A DNA stretch of 64,000 nucleotides from Lachnospiraceae bacterium (GTDB lineage Bacteria > Bacillota > Clostridia > Lachnospirales > Lachnospiraceae): contig JAFSTX010000028.1 of NCBI GenBank assembly GCA_017445585.1, positions 1 through 64,000 of the forward strand. Reading direction: 5' to 3'. Below are positions 17,941-25,397 of the stretch, piece after piece. The first letter of the stretch is position 1. Each line of letters begins with the position of its first letter. Below the pieces are notes generated by a model. That model did no database searches. It was not told where the DNA came from and saw only the letters and a list, made by a program, of their open reading frames with translations. The position numbers were made by a program, and so were the translations under genes.

Positions 17941-18822
17941 TTACTCGGATATATGCTTGCGCTCTATGGTAAAGCCCCGTCCGCGTACCTCACGGACCTG
18001 TGTGATCGTGACAAATACGTCGGGATCGATGGCACGGATAAGTTCGGTAACGGCGTACAGCTTTCTCTGGGGTACAACGCACATGACGCCCTTGCTGGAC
18101 ATATGCAGACGTCCGGTCTCGATCACCGACATCGTAACGCCGACGTCCAGCTCGTCGAGCAGCGCTTCGCGTATCTCGTCGTGTTTTGACGAGACAGCAA
18201 AGACCTGTATCTGGGCTTTGCCGAGAATCATGACCTTATCAAGGATAATCGTCTCAAGGACGAGCACGAGCACGCCCAGGAGCGTCTGCTCCGCGGGAAC
18301 AAAGAAGGCCTGACCGCCTACGACGATTATGTCTGCGAGGTATACGAAGATCGCGACCGGAAGGTGAAACCATTTGCTGAACACCAGGTTTACCACGTCC
18401 ATGCCGCCTGTAGAGGAGCCTACCCGCATCACGAGTCCGAGGGCAACGCCCAGCAGAGTTCCGCCGAAAAGCGCCGCGAGCAGAGGATTATCGGTCATTG
18501 TGCCGATTCCGGGGATGCGCTGGAAAGCTCCGAGCATAACGGGATAAAGAACGGAGCTCGCAATAGTGGTCAGAAAGAATTTTTTTCCCAGAACGACAAG
18601 CCCGAGGATGAGCATCAGCACGTTGAGTATCAGTACGAACACGGATACTTCTATGGAAGGGAAGATCCTGTTCAGTACTATGCCGATACCGGTAGTACCG
18701 CCCATGACTATATCGTGCGGAATGATGAATGCGGCGACAAGGAAGGCGAGAAGCCCGTTTCCGCCGATGATGCAGAGAGTCGTGATTATAAATCTTTTTG
18801 CTTTGGGATCATATGGTTTCAT
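17941..18822 (-). CDS. YitT family membrane protein (second copy)
   Basis: A 293-residue membrane protein with five to six hydrophobic helices (about residues 12-190), the IIPHDIVMGGTTGIGIVLNR and GSSTGGMDVVNLVF signature loops, and a C-terminal DUF2179 domain (QIQVFAVSSKHDEIREALLD, VGVTMSVIETGRLHMSSKGV). It is closer to the canonical YitT pattern than the protein at 9145. It is transcribed alone. Transport function is suspected for the family but undefined. Confidence 0.9.
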   Translation of the reverse strand: MKPYDPKAKRFIITTLCIIGGNGLLAFLVAAFIIPHDIVMGGTTGIGIVLNRIFPSIEVSVFVLILNVLMLILGLVVLGKKFFLTTIASSVLYPVMLGAFQRIPGIGTMTDNPLLAALFGGTLLGVALGLVMRVGSSTGGMDVVNLVFSKWFHLPVAIFVYLADIIVVGGQAFFVPAEQTLLGVLVLVLETIILDKVMILGKAQIQVFAVSSKHDEIREALLDELDVGVTMSVIETGRLHMSSKGVMCVVPQRKLYAVTELIRAIDPDVFVTITQVREVRGRGFTIERKHISE

Positions 18823-19095
18823 ACATCGGATTATACATCATCCGGCGAACCGATACAAGTGCTGCGCTCACCGGACCGGCTGCGGCTTTTTTTTCAGCTG
18901 TTGGGATCTTTACTCCATGCACCTGACTTGTACCAAGTCACCCGTCACAAGGGTATTGCGTCTTTGCTTCATGCGCCCCGGCTTTTACAGTCCCCGGCTC
19001 GACACTGCCAGCTCGCATTTCATAAAATCGGGCAAATCACCCTAAAAATATGCAATATTAGTCAAAATAAAACCCTGATTTTATGCAAAATTCGA
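18823..19095. other. Intergenic region with an inverted copy of the GATTTTATG motif
   Basis: This divergent spacer between YitT and a DUF4143 ATPase has no supported gene. It contains CATAAAATC (19021-19029) facing GATTTTATG at 19077, giving an inverted repeat that includes flanking GGG/CCC. The reading frame running through it on the plus strand is only an upstream extension of the ATPase frame without a start signal. Confidence 0.5.
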
Positions 19096-19125
19096 TTGAC
19101 AATAGCCGCGATTTTATGCATAATT
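19077..19125 (+). promoter_or_regulatory. ATPase promoter within a repeated GATTTTATGCAwAATT motif
   Basis: TTGACA (19096-19101), a 17-base spacer and CATAAT (19119-19124) form a good promoter. The 16-base motif occurs at 19077-19092 and again at 19110-19125, overlapping the -10, exactly 33 bases (about three helical turns) apart. This fits operator sites for a dimeric DNA-binding protein. Confidence 0.65.
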
Positions 19126-19155
19126 GGAATCGGCCGAGTGGCTGGAGGGCTTTTT

Positions 19156-20487
19156 ATGTTAAGACGCAAAATATATAATGATTTATTGGACTGGAAAAAC
19201 AAAAGAAAAGAAGAAAAGGTTAAAAAGTGCCTTCTCGTTAAAGGCGCACGTCAGGTCGGCAAATCGTTTATCATAAAAGAGTTCGGGAAAAACGAATATA
19301 AGTCTTTTGTGTGCATCGATTTCTTCCGCCAGCCCGCACTTAAATCTATATTTGACGGTGATCTGACTTCGGAAGAAGTATTAAAAAGATTGACGGCAAA
19401 CATACGTGATTTCAGACTTATTCCCGGAGATACACTTATCTTTTTGGATGAAATCCAGCGCTGCGGCAATGCGCGAACTGCTATTAAGTTTCTTGCTGAG
19501 GACTTGCGCTTTGATGTGATTTCTTCCGGATCACTGATGGGTTTAACTTACGGCGAGGACGATGATGAAGAAGTTGAGGCTCCGGAATCCGTACCCGTTG
19601 GATATGAGTCGCAGATTACGATGTACTCATTGGATTTCGAAGAATTTTTATGGGCATACGGCTATGACGAGGCAGCTATTTCAGTACTTCGCTCCTATTA
19701 TGAATCCGGTGAAACCGTGCCAGAGAGCATTCACAAAAAATATGAATCGCTTTTTCGTGAATATATGGTGGTAGGCGGTATGCCGGAGGTTGTTGCGGAT
19801 TTTGCAGAGAACAAGGATTTTAACCGTGTCAACACCATTCAGAACGATATTATTGCCGAATACAGAGACGACATTTCCAAGCACGCCAAAGGGAAAGAAA
19901 AGCAGCTTGTCCGCATGTGCTATGACGCTGTTCCCAAACAGCTTGCGAAAGAGCTGAAAAAGTTTCAGTATTCAACGGTTGAAAGAGGACAGACGCGCAG
20001 AAAATATGGCGGCAGCGTTCAATGGCTCCGCGATTCGGAAATTGTAAACGCCTGCTATAATATCCGGGAACCGTATCTGCCGCTAATGGCAAATGCTAAA
20101 GACGATCAATTCAAACTATATATAAACGATACAGGGCTTTTGTGCTGTATGTACGGCTTTGAAACAAAATTAGCCCTTCTGAATGACACTTTGAAGGGTA
20201 ACGCTCGCGGAGGCATCTATGAAAATATCATTTCCGAGTGCCTCTTAAAACGCGGTTATACCTTGTATTATTACAAACCTGACAGTGAGCACGAAATCGA
20301 ATTCTTGATCGAAAAGAACGGTGAAGTAATACCTGTCGAAGTGAAAGCAGGAAACAATCCTACACCCTCGCTGAACAACTTTATCAAGGATTTTTCTCCA
20401 TCACTTACATATAAGTTTATTGGAGGAAGAAACGGTAAAGTCGGGGCTAAAACAACATTGCCGCATTATTTTGTTATGTTTATATAA
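19156..20487 (+). CDS. DUF4143 AAA ATPase
   Basis: The start at 19156 has GGAGGGC upstream and begins MLRRKIYNDLLDWK. The 443-residue protein has a P-loop (VKGARQVGKSF), Walker B (LIFLDEIQRC), a sensor-like SSGSL and the LDFEEFLWA block of this ATPase family, then a winged-helix middle. The C-terminal DUF4143 domain carries a PD-(D/E)XK-like core: YENIISECL, HEIEFLIEKNGEVIPVEVKAG. Function in bacteria is unclear; such genes are numerous in gut Firmicutes and Bacteroidota and behave as accessory genes. Codon use is more A/T-rich than in neighbouring genes, consistent with horizontal acquisition. It is preceded by repeated operator-like motifs. Confidence 0.85.
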   Translation: MLRRKIYNDLLDWKNKRKEEKVKKCLLVKGARQVGKSFIIKEFGKNEYKSFVCIDFFRQPALKSIFDGDLTSEEVLKRLTANIRDFRLIPGDTLIFLDEIQRCGNARTAIKFLAEDLRFDVISSGSLMGLTYGEDDDEEVEAPESVPVGYESQITMYSLDFEEFLWAYGYDEAAISVLRSYYESGETVPESIHKKYESLFREYMVVGGMPEVVADFAENKDFNRVNTIQNDIIAEYRDDISKHAKGKEKQLVRMCYDAVPKQLAKELKKFQYSTVERGQTRRKYGGSVQWLRDSEIVNACYNIREPYLPLMANAKDDQFKLYINDTGLLCCMYGFETKLALLNDTLKGNARGGIYENIISECLLKRGYTLYYYKPDSEHEIEFLIEKNGEVIPVEVKAGNNPTPSLNNFIKDFSPSLTYKFIGGRNGKVGAKTTLPHYFVMFI

Positions 20488-20540
20488 TAGTGCTTTAGAT
20501 TTTTTAAAAGAATTTCGAATTAAAAGGAACGGCAGGGTTT

Positions 20541-21326
20541 ATGAAGGAAAAATATCAGACCGACGTCGCACTGCTCTCTGTTACCACTACGGAGTTCCGG
20601 GCGGTAATGCATTTTCACGACTGGAAGGCGAAAACGTTTCACAACGATGAACAGATTTACGACATAGCCACCTTTGAAAGAGACGGCAGGGAGCATTCGA
20701 TCGTTCATGCAAGGATCGGCGAAATGGGCATGACGGCGGCTGCGGCGACCGCAATGAAGGTTATCTATACCTTCCGCCCGCGATATATCATTATGGTCGG
20801 TATAGCTGCAGGCGTTGCAAAAAGCGAAGTTGAGGATCAGATGTACGGCGACGTGATAGTTCCTGACATAGTCTGGAATTATTCCGCCGGAAAATTCGTA
20901 AGCCCCGAAAAGGCGGAGATAGTTTACGGCAATCTCGGCTTTTTGCCGCGCTCCACCTCCGAAATGATACCGGAGGAGATCATGCCCGTGCTCAGGAAAG
21001 CGGCAGAGTCAAAGGACAATCCCTGCCATGTATTTATAGGGCCCATGGCGTGCGGCAGTACCGTGGTGGCGAGCCGGGAGCTCCTTGAAAAGCAGGTCTA
21101 CTCGCAGTACCAGCATACTGCCGGGCTGGATATGGAGTCCTACGCGGTGGTCTATTCCGCAAATCACGCGAGCGATCCCAAGCCCATACCCATCATTGTA
21201 AAAAGTGTCTGCGATTTTGCCGACAGCCGGAAATCGGACGACTATCAGCGCTTTGCGGCATATACAAGCTGTGAATTCGCAAAGCATCTATATGAAAACG
21301 TACTGCCTATGGACGACGTCGATTAA
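20541..21326 (+). CDS. Nucleoside phosphorylase/MTA-SAH nucleosidase-like protein
   Basis: A 261-residue cytoplasmic protein of the PNP_UDP_1 superfamily. Marks are VALLSVTTTEFRAV, a glycine motif in IIMVGIAAGVAKSE, GDVIVPDIVWNYSAGK, GPMACGSTVVAS and the ribose-site AGLDMESYAVVY with its catalytic-type Glu, then VKSVCDFADSRKSDDYQ. These match the nucleosidase-like members often found in signalling or effector proteins as well as housekeeping MTA/SAH nucleosidases; the sequence differs clearly from the classical MtnN start. It follows the DUF4143 ATPase by 53 bases, so the two may be co-transcribed. Substrate not established. Confidence 0.75.
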   Translation: MKEKYQTDVALLSVTTTEFRAVMHFHDWKAKTFHNDEQIYDIATFERDGREHSIVHARIGEMGMTAAAATAMKVIYTFRPRYIIMVGIAAGVAKSEVEDQMYGDVIVPDIVWNYSAGKFVSPEKAEIVYGNLGFLPRSTSEMIPEEIMPVLRKAAESKDNPCHVFIGPMACGSTVVASRELLEKQVYSQYQHTAGLDMESYAVVYSANHASDPKPIPIIVKSVCDFADSRKSDDYQRFAAYTSCEFAKHLYENVLPMDDVD

Positions 21327-21452
21327 AAGCGCAGCGCTCATACGGGAACAGTTTATGGATAATATTGTTTTGTAAATAAAAAAGCAGAAAAAAGTGTTTT
21401 TTTTGCGATCACACATCGTAAAAAAACTGTTCTATTTTGTGTGAAGCTGTAG

Positions 21453-21458
21453 TATAAT
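21453..21458 (+). promoter_or_regulatory. Candidate -10 box upstream of fucO
   Basis: TATAAT lies about 55 bases before the fucO start; no consensus -35 pairs with it. An inverted pair TCACAC (21409-21414) and GTGTGA (21439-21444) lies just upstream and could be an activator site. Confidence 0.4.
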
Positions 21459-21513
21459 GAGCTTGTTAAAAAAATGTCAATTATGTCATCAATTACATCA
21501 GGAGGTAATACTT

Positions 21514-22659
21514 ATGGCAGTAAATCGTTTCGTACTTAACGGAGTTTCCTATCACGGACACGGCGCGATCGCCGAGATCCCCGGCATCGTAAAGTCCAAG
21601 GGCTTTAAAAAGGCTTTCGTGGCTTCCGATCCCGATCTGGTTAAATTCGGCGTTACAGCAAAGGTCACGGACCTGCTTGCTGAAAACGGCATTGATTTTG
21701 AGGTCTATTCGAATATCAAGCCCAACCCCACCATCGAGAACGTCCAGCAGGGCGTGGATGCCTACAGGGTAAGCGGCGCCGACTTCATGATCACCATCGG
21801 CGGCGGCTCTTCCATGGATACCGGCAAGGGCATCGGCATCATCGTCAACAACCCCGAGTATTATGACGTCCGTTCTCTGGAGGGAGTAGCTCCCACAAAG
21901 AACCGCACGGTCTTTACGATCGCCGTACCCACCACCGGCGGTACCGGCGCTGAGTCCACCATCAACTACGTCATCACCGACGTGGAAAAGAAGCGTAAGT
22001 TCGTCTGTGTAGACCCTAACGATATCCCCGATGTGGCCGTGGTCGACCCCGATATGATGGCCTCCATGCCCAAGGGTCTTACCGCCTCTACCGGTATGGA
22101 CGCGCTGACTCACGCGATCGAGGGCTATACCACGGCCGCGGCCTGGGAGCTGGCTGACTGCCTTGATCTGGAGGCTATAAAGCTCATCGCAAAGAACCTG
22201 CGCAAGGCAGTAGCCAACGATCCCGACGGACGCGAGGGCATGGCTCTGGCTCAGTATGTGACCGCCATGGCCTACTCCAACGTCGGCCTGGGCATCGCTC
22301 ATTCGATGGCCCATACCCTCGGCGCTGTCTATGATACTCCTCACGGAGTCGCCTGCGCCATGATGCTTCCCATAGTCATGGAGTTCAATCAGGAGTACAC
22401 CGGAGAGAAGTTCAAGGCCATCGCGGAAGCCTTTGGAGTGGATACCACGGGAATGGATGCCGCCGCATACCGCAGGGCGGCTATCGACGCCGTGCAGCAG
22501 CTCTCCGTCGACGTAGGCATCCCGACCAAGCTCGATAAGCTGAAAGAAGAGGATCTGCCTTTCCTTTGCGAGTCGGCTGCCGCAGACGCCTGCGCGCCCG
22601 GCAATCCCAGACCCGCGACCCTCGCTGATTTTGAGGCCATGTTCCGCAAGCTTATGTAA
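21514..22659 (+). CDS. fucO: Lactaldehyde reductase (iron-containing alcohol dehydrogenase, FucO-like)
   Basis: The start at 21514 is preceded by AGGAGGTAA; an upstream in-frame ATG at 21457 adds an implausible tail. The 381-residue enzyme closely follows FucO: RFVLNGVSYHGHGAI, SDPDLVKFGVTAKVTDLL, IKPNPTIENVQ, ITIGGGSSMDTGKGIG, RSLEGVAPTKN, TINYVITDVEKKRKFVCVD. The metal-site Asp and His residues are in GMDALTHAIEGYTT and HSMAHTLGAVYDTPHGV. It reduces L-lactaldehyde to 1,2-propanediol with NADH. Lactaldehyde is a product of the rhaD aldolase, so despite the 5 kb gap the two probably belong to one anaerobic rhamnose route. Confidence 0.88.
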   Translation: MAVNRFVLNGVSYHGHGAIAEIPGIVKSKGFKKAFVASDPDLVKFGVTAKVTDLLAENGIDFEVYSNIKPNPTIENVQQGVDAYRVSGADFMITIGGGSSMDTGKGIGIIVNNPEYYDVRSLEGVAPTKNRTVFTIAVPTTGGTGAESTINYVITDVEKKRKFVCVDPNDIPDVAVVDPDMMASMPKGLTASTGMDALTHAIEGYTTAAAWELADCLDLEAIKLIAKNLRKAVANDPDGREGMALAQYVTAMAYSNVGLGIAHSMAHTLGAVYDTPHGVACAMMLPIVMEFNQEYTGEKFKAIAEAFGVDTTGMDAAAYRRAAIDAVQQLSVDVGIPTKLDKLKEEDLPFLCESAAADACAPGNPRPATLADFEAMFRKLM

Positions 22660-22684
22660 TTTCCGGCTTTAACGGCCTTTTTAC

Positions 22685-22735
22685 CGCAGCCGTGTTCCGC
22701 TTCTTACGGGATGCGGCTGCGATTTAATTATTTGG
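22685..22735 (+). terminator. Hairpin terminator after fucO
   Basis: CGCAGCCG (22685-22692) pairs with CGGCTGCG (22714-22721), followed by ATTTAATTATTT. An inner CCG/CGG extends the stem. Confidence 0.6.
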
Positions 22736-22776
22736 GTTGATTTTTTTAGAAAATGAGATATAATCTTTATCCGTAC

Positions 22777-22849
22777 GGGCTCGTAGCTTAGCTGGGAAAG
22801 CGCTGCGTTCGCAACGCAGAGACCGAGGGTTCGAATCCCTTCGGGTCCA
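22777..22849 (+). tRNA. tRNA-Ala, anticodon CGC
   Basis: A 73-base cloverleaf: acceptor GGGCTCG with CGGGTCC, D-stem GCTT/AAGC, anticodon stem CTGCG/CGCAG with loop TTCGCAA (anticodon CGC), T-stem GAGGG/CCCTT with loop TTCGAAT, and discriminator A. A G3-U70 pair, the alanine identity element, is present. CCA is not encoded. A perfect hairpin terminator follows directly. Confidence 0.92.
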
Positions 22850-22987
22850 TAAAAAGGATGGCGATGCGCCATCCTTTTTTGTACCCTTGGGATTCGAACC
22901 AATATGGAATTCGCCGGATGACATCATCGCTTCATCGCCCGCCTGCGCGGGCTCTTCATCGGATGTCATCCCATCCTTTTTTGTACC
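22828..22987. repeat. tRNA tail inverted repeat plus duplicated terminator tail
   Basis: Centred on the terminator loop, the tRNA T-arm sequence GGTTCGAATCCC (22828-22839) is mirrored by GGGATTCGAACC (22889-22900), so the inverted repeat spans about 22828-22900. The 17-base segment CCATCCTTTTTTGTACC then occurs twice (22869-22885 and 22971-22987). The second copy follows a hairpin with arms GGATGACATC (22916) and GATGTCATCC (22962), making a second terminator-like structure. Confidence 0.7.
22851..22880 (+). terminator. tRNA terminator
   Basis: AAAAAGGATGGCG and CGCCATCCTTTTT form a 13-base perfect stem with a 3-base loop and a T-run, immediately after the tRNA. Confidence 0.9.
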
Positions 22988-23054
22988 ATTGTGATATGTA
23001 CTCGGAGCAGTTTTTGTTATATAATATATGGCAAAAAAAACGGAGGCAGAGAAC

Positions 23055-23594
23055 ATGATCTACGATTACAAAGTAACTACCGGCAAGGGCGAAGAGCTCT
23101 CTCTCGCCGAATACAGGGGCAAAGTCATTCTGGTCGTCAATACCGCCACGGGGTGCGGCTTCACTCCGCAGTATGCACCGATAGAGCAGATGTACCTGGA
23201 TTATCACGACAAGGGCCTGGAGATCCTCGATATCCCGTGCAACCAGTTTGGCGGACAGGCTCCGGGATCCGACGACGAGATCCACGAGTTCTGTACGGTG
23301 CATTTCAATACCACTTTCCCTCAGATGAAGAAAGCTGACGTCAACGGTGCAAACGAGCTGCCTCTTTACACTTACCTTAAGTCTGAAAAAGGCTTTGCGG
23401 GCTTTGATGAGCATCCTTACAAGGCGCTTCTGGAGAAGATGTTTTCCGAGGCGGATCCTGATTGGGACAAGAAACCGGATATAAAGTGGAATTTCACGAA
23501 ATTCGTCATCGACCGTGAGGGAAAAGTTGCGGCGCGCTTCGAGCCGACCGCCGACATGGCAAAGGTCGAAGAGTGCGTAAAGGCGCTTCTGTGA
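23055..23594 (+). CDS. Glutathione peroxidase family protein
   Basis: The start at 23055 is set by GGAGG eight bases upstream; the ATG at 23028 overlaps a TATAATAT promoter element and is rejected. The 179-residue thiol peroxidase has the peroxidatic cysteine in NTATGCGFTPQY, the tetrad Gln in PCNQFGGQAPGSD and the Trp-Asn in WNFTKFVID, so the active site looks intact with Cys rather than selenocysteine. Bacterial members usually use thioredoxin and reduce lipid or organic hydroperoxides. In an apparent anaerobe this is an oxidative-stress defence gene. Confidence 0.92.
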   Translation: MIYDYKVTTGKGEELSLAEYRGKVILVVNTATGCGFTPQYAPIEQMYLDYHDKGLEILDIPCNQFGGQAPGSDDEIHEFCTVHFNTTFPQMKKADVNGANELPLYTYLKSEKGFAGFDEHPYKALLEKMFSEADPDWDKKPDIKWNFTKFVIDREGKVAARFEPTADMAKVEECVKALL

Positions 23595-23698
23595 TAAAAC
23601 CGGGGCAGAGGAGTACATAAGAATTCTGTTGTGATATATTTGTGGTGGAGAGACTGAGTGCAGTCACGCACCCGGACCCTCAAAGGAGCACTGAACAG

Positions 23699-25363
23699 AT
23701 GGCTGAAACAACCATTAAAAATATACCTGCCGCAGGCGCTGATACGGCTGCGGAAAATGCCGATGTCGCTGCCGAAAACGCAAGGCTCGCTGAGGAGAAT
23801 GCCCGTCTGCGCCGGCAGCTCGAAGAGGCGAACGCCGCTAACGCTGCCAAAGAGACGTTCCTGAGCAATATGTCTCACGACATCCGCACCCCGCTGAACG
23901 CGATAATAGGTCTTTCGGCTCTGGCAAAGCGCCACATCGACGAGAAGGCCCGTATCCTGGACTCCATCTCCAAGATCGAGACTGCCAGCGATCATCTGCT
24001 CAGCCTCGTAAACGACGTGCTGGATATGTCGCGCATCAACTCGGGCAGGATGCAGCTTCAGAGCGAGTCTTTTTCACTGAGCGACCTGCTTCATGACTGC
24101 ATGACGATCCTCCGTCCACAGCTCGAAAAAAAGAACCACACATATAAGTTAGAAACAGAGAATATCGAGAGAGAGAGTCTGCGCGGCGACGCGCTCCGTC
24201 TGCGTCAGATATACGTTAATATAGTCAACAACGCCGTCAAATTCACAAACGACGGCGGAGATATCCGCATCAGCGTCTCACAGAAGCTCGCGAAAGGCAA
24301 GTGCCTGCTGACCTTCGTATGCATCGACAACGGCATCGGTATGAGCGAAGAATTCCTCAAGAGGATCTTCGTTCCTTTTGAGCGCGTGAACAGCTCGACG
24401 ATATCCGGTATCGAAGGTACGGGACTGGGCATGAGCATCGTAAAAAAGATGGTTGACGCCATGGGCGGAACCATCGCGATAAAGAGCGCACCGGGCTGCG
24501 GCACTACGGTTACCGTGAGTATTCCGCTCGAGTACGAGAAGATCGAGATCGACACGTCTGCACTCTCGCGAAGCCGCCTGCTGATACTGGTCTCCGATAC
24601 AAAGGAGGAGGTACTCTACCGCAGATATCTCGATGAGTTCGGCATATCATACACCGTCGCCTCATCCATGCAGGAGATCATGGCGGCGCTCACCGATGCG
24701 GATTTCCACGGGGAACATTACGACGGGCTGGTCATCGGAAGCTCTCGTGACGAGGGTATGTCGGTGCTGGATCTGGCCCAGTATATATCGAAATCTTATC
24801 CGTCTGTCGTACAGGTGCTGATCAGCGATCTGGTATGGGAGGATATCGAATATCAGGCAGTAAGGAGCGGCATCAGGACATTTATCCCGTTGCCTTTCTT
24901 CAGAAAATCGCTGATCAACGGGCTTAACAGAGCGCTGAGCGCCGATTCTCCTGCTGCCGGAGTTTCCGCGGGTCCGGATCTTACCGGCAGGAGGATCCTG
25001 CTCGTCGAGGATAATATGATCAATATGGAGATCGCAAAGGAGATCCTGAGCACCACCGGAGCCGAGATCGAATGCGCGGTGAACGGACGAGAGGGCGTGG
25101 AGCGCTTTACGGGATCTCCGGAGAGGCATTTTGATCTGATACTTATGGACGTCCAGATGCCGGTGATGGACGGTTACGAGGCCACGCGCGCCATCAGGGG
25201 GAGCGGCCGCGAAGACGGCTCCTCCGTGCCTATCTACGCTATGACGGCCAATACTTTTGCGGAGGATATAGCCAGGTCCAGGGAAGCCGGCATGAACGGT
25301 CACCTGGCCAAGCCCATAGACGTAAACGCGCTGATGCAGATGCTGAGAGGGATAGCGCGCTGA
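23699..25363 (+). CDS. Soluble hybrid histidine kinase
   Basis: The start at 23699 follows AAAGGAG. The 554-residue protein has no membrane segment or sensor domain. It opens with an Ala/Glu-rich coiled coil (about residues 12-48), then HisKA with the phospho-acceptor His in SNMSHDIRTPLNAI, and HATPase (NIVNNAVKFT, IDNGIGM, GTGLGMSIV). A degenerate receiver-like domain follows (about 305-425, no clear acceptor Asp), and a true C-terminal receiver with Asp in LILMDVQMPVMDGYEA. The class is common in Lachnospiraceae-type genomes. It heads a probable operon with the HD-GYP-like gene and cysE. Its signal and output partner are unknown. Confidence 0.88.
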   Translation: MAETTIKNIPAAGADTAAENADVAAENARLAEENARLRRQLEEANAANAAKETFLSNMSHDIRTPLNAIIGLSALAKRHIDEKARILDSISKIETASDHLLSLVNDVLDMSRINSGRMQLQSESFSLSDLLHDCMTILRPQLEKKNHTYKLETENIERESLRGDALRLRQIYVNIVNNAVKFTNDGGDIRISVSQKLAKGKCLLTFVCIDNGIGMSEEFLKRIFVPFERVNSSTISGIEGTGLGMSIVKKMVDAMGGTIAIKSAPGCGTTVTVSIPLEYEKIEIDTSALSRSRLLILVSDTKEEVLYRRYLDEFGISYTVASSMQEIMAALTDADFHGEHYDGLVIGSSRDEGMSVLDLAQYISKSYPSVVQVLISDLVWEDIEYQAVRSGIRTFIPLPFFRKSLINGLNRALSADSPAAGVSAGPDLTGRRILLVEDNMINMEIAKEILSTTGAEIECAVNGREGVERFTGSPERHFDLILMDVQMPVMDGYEATRAIRGSGREDGSSVPIYAMTANTFAEDIARSREAGMNGHLAKPIDVNALMQMLRGIAR

Positions 25364-25397
25364 GCGGTACAGCCGGCAGCTGTGTACAGAGGGAGTT

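Noticed and set aside
18364-19155. Upstream extension of the DUF4143 ATPase frame by 264 codons
   Set aside because: It runs antisense through the YitT gene and an AT-rich promoter; the ribosome binding site, promoter and family N-terminus all point to 19156.
22724-23056. A 110-codon minus-strand frame across the tRNA containing RRDSNPRSLRCERSAFPAKL
   Set aside because: It is the well-known artefact of translating the antisense of a tRNA and its terminator; no ribosome binding site and no independent support.
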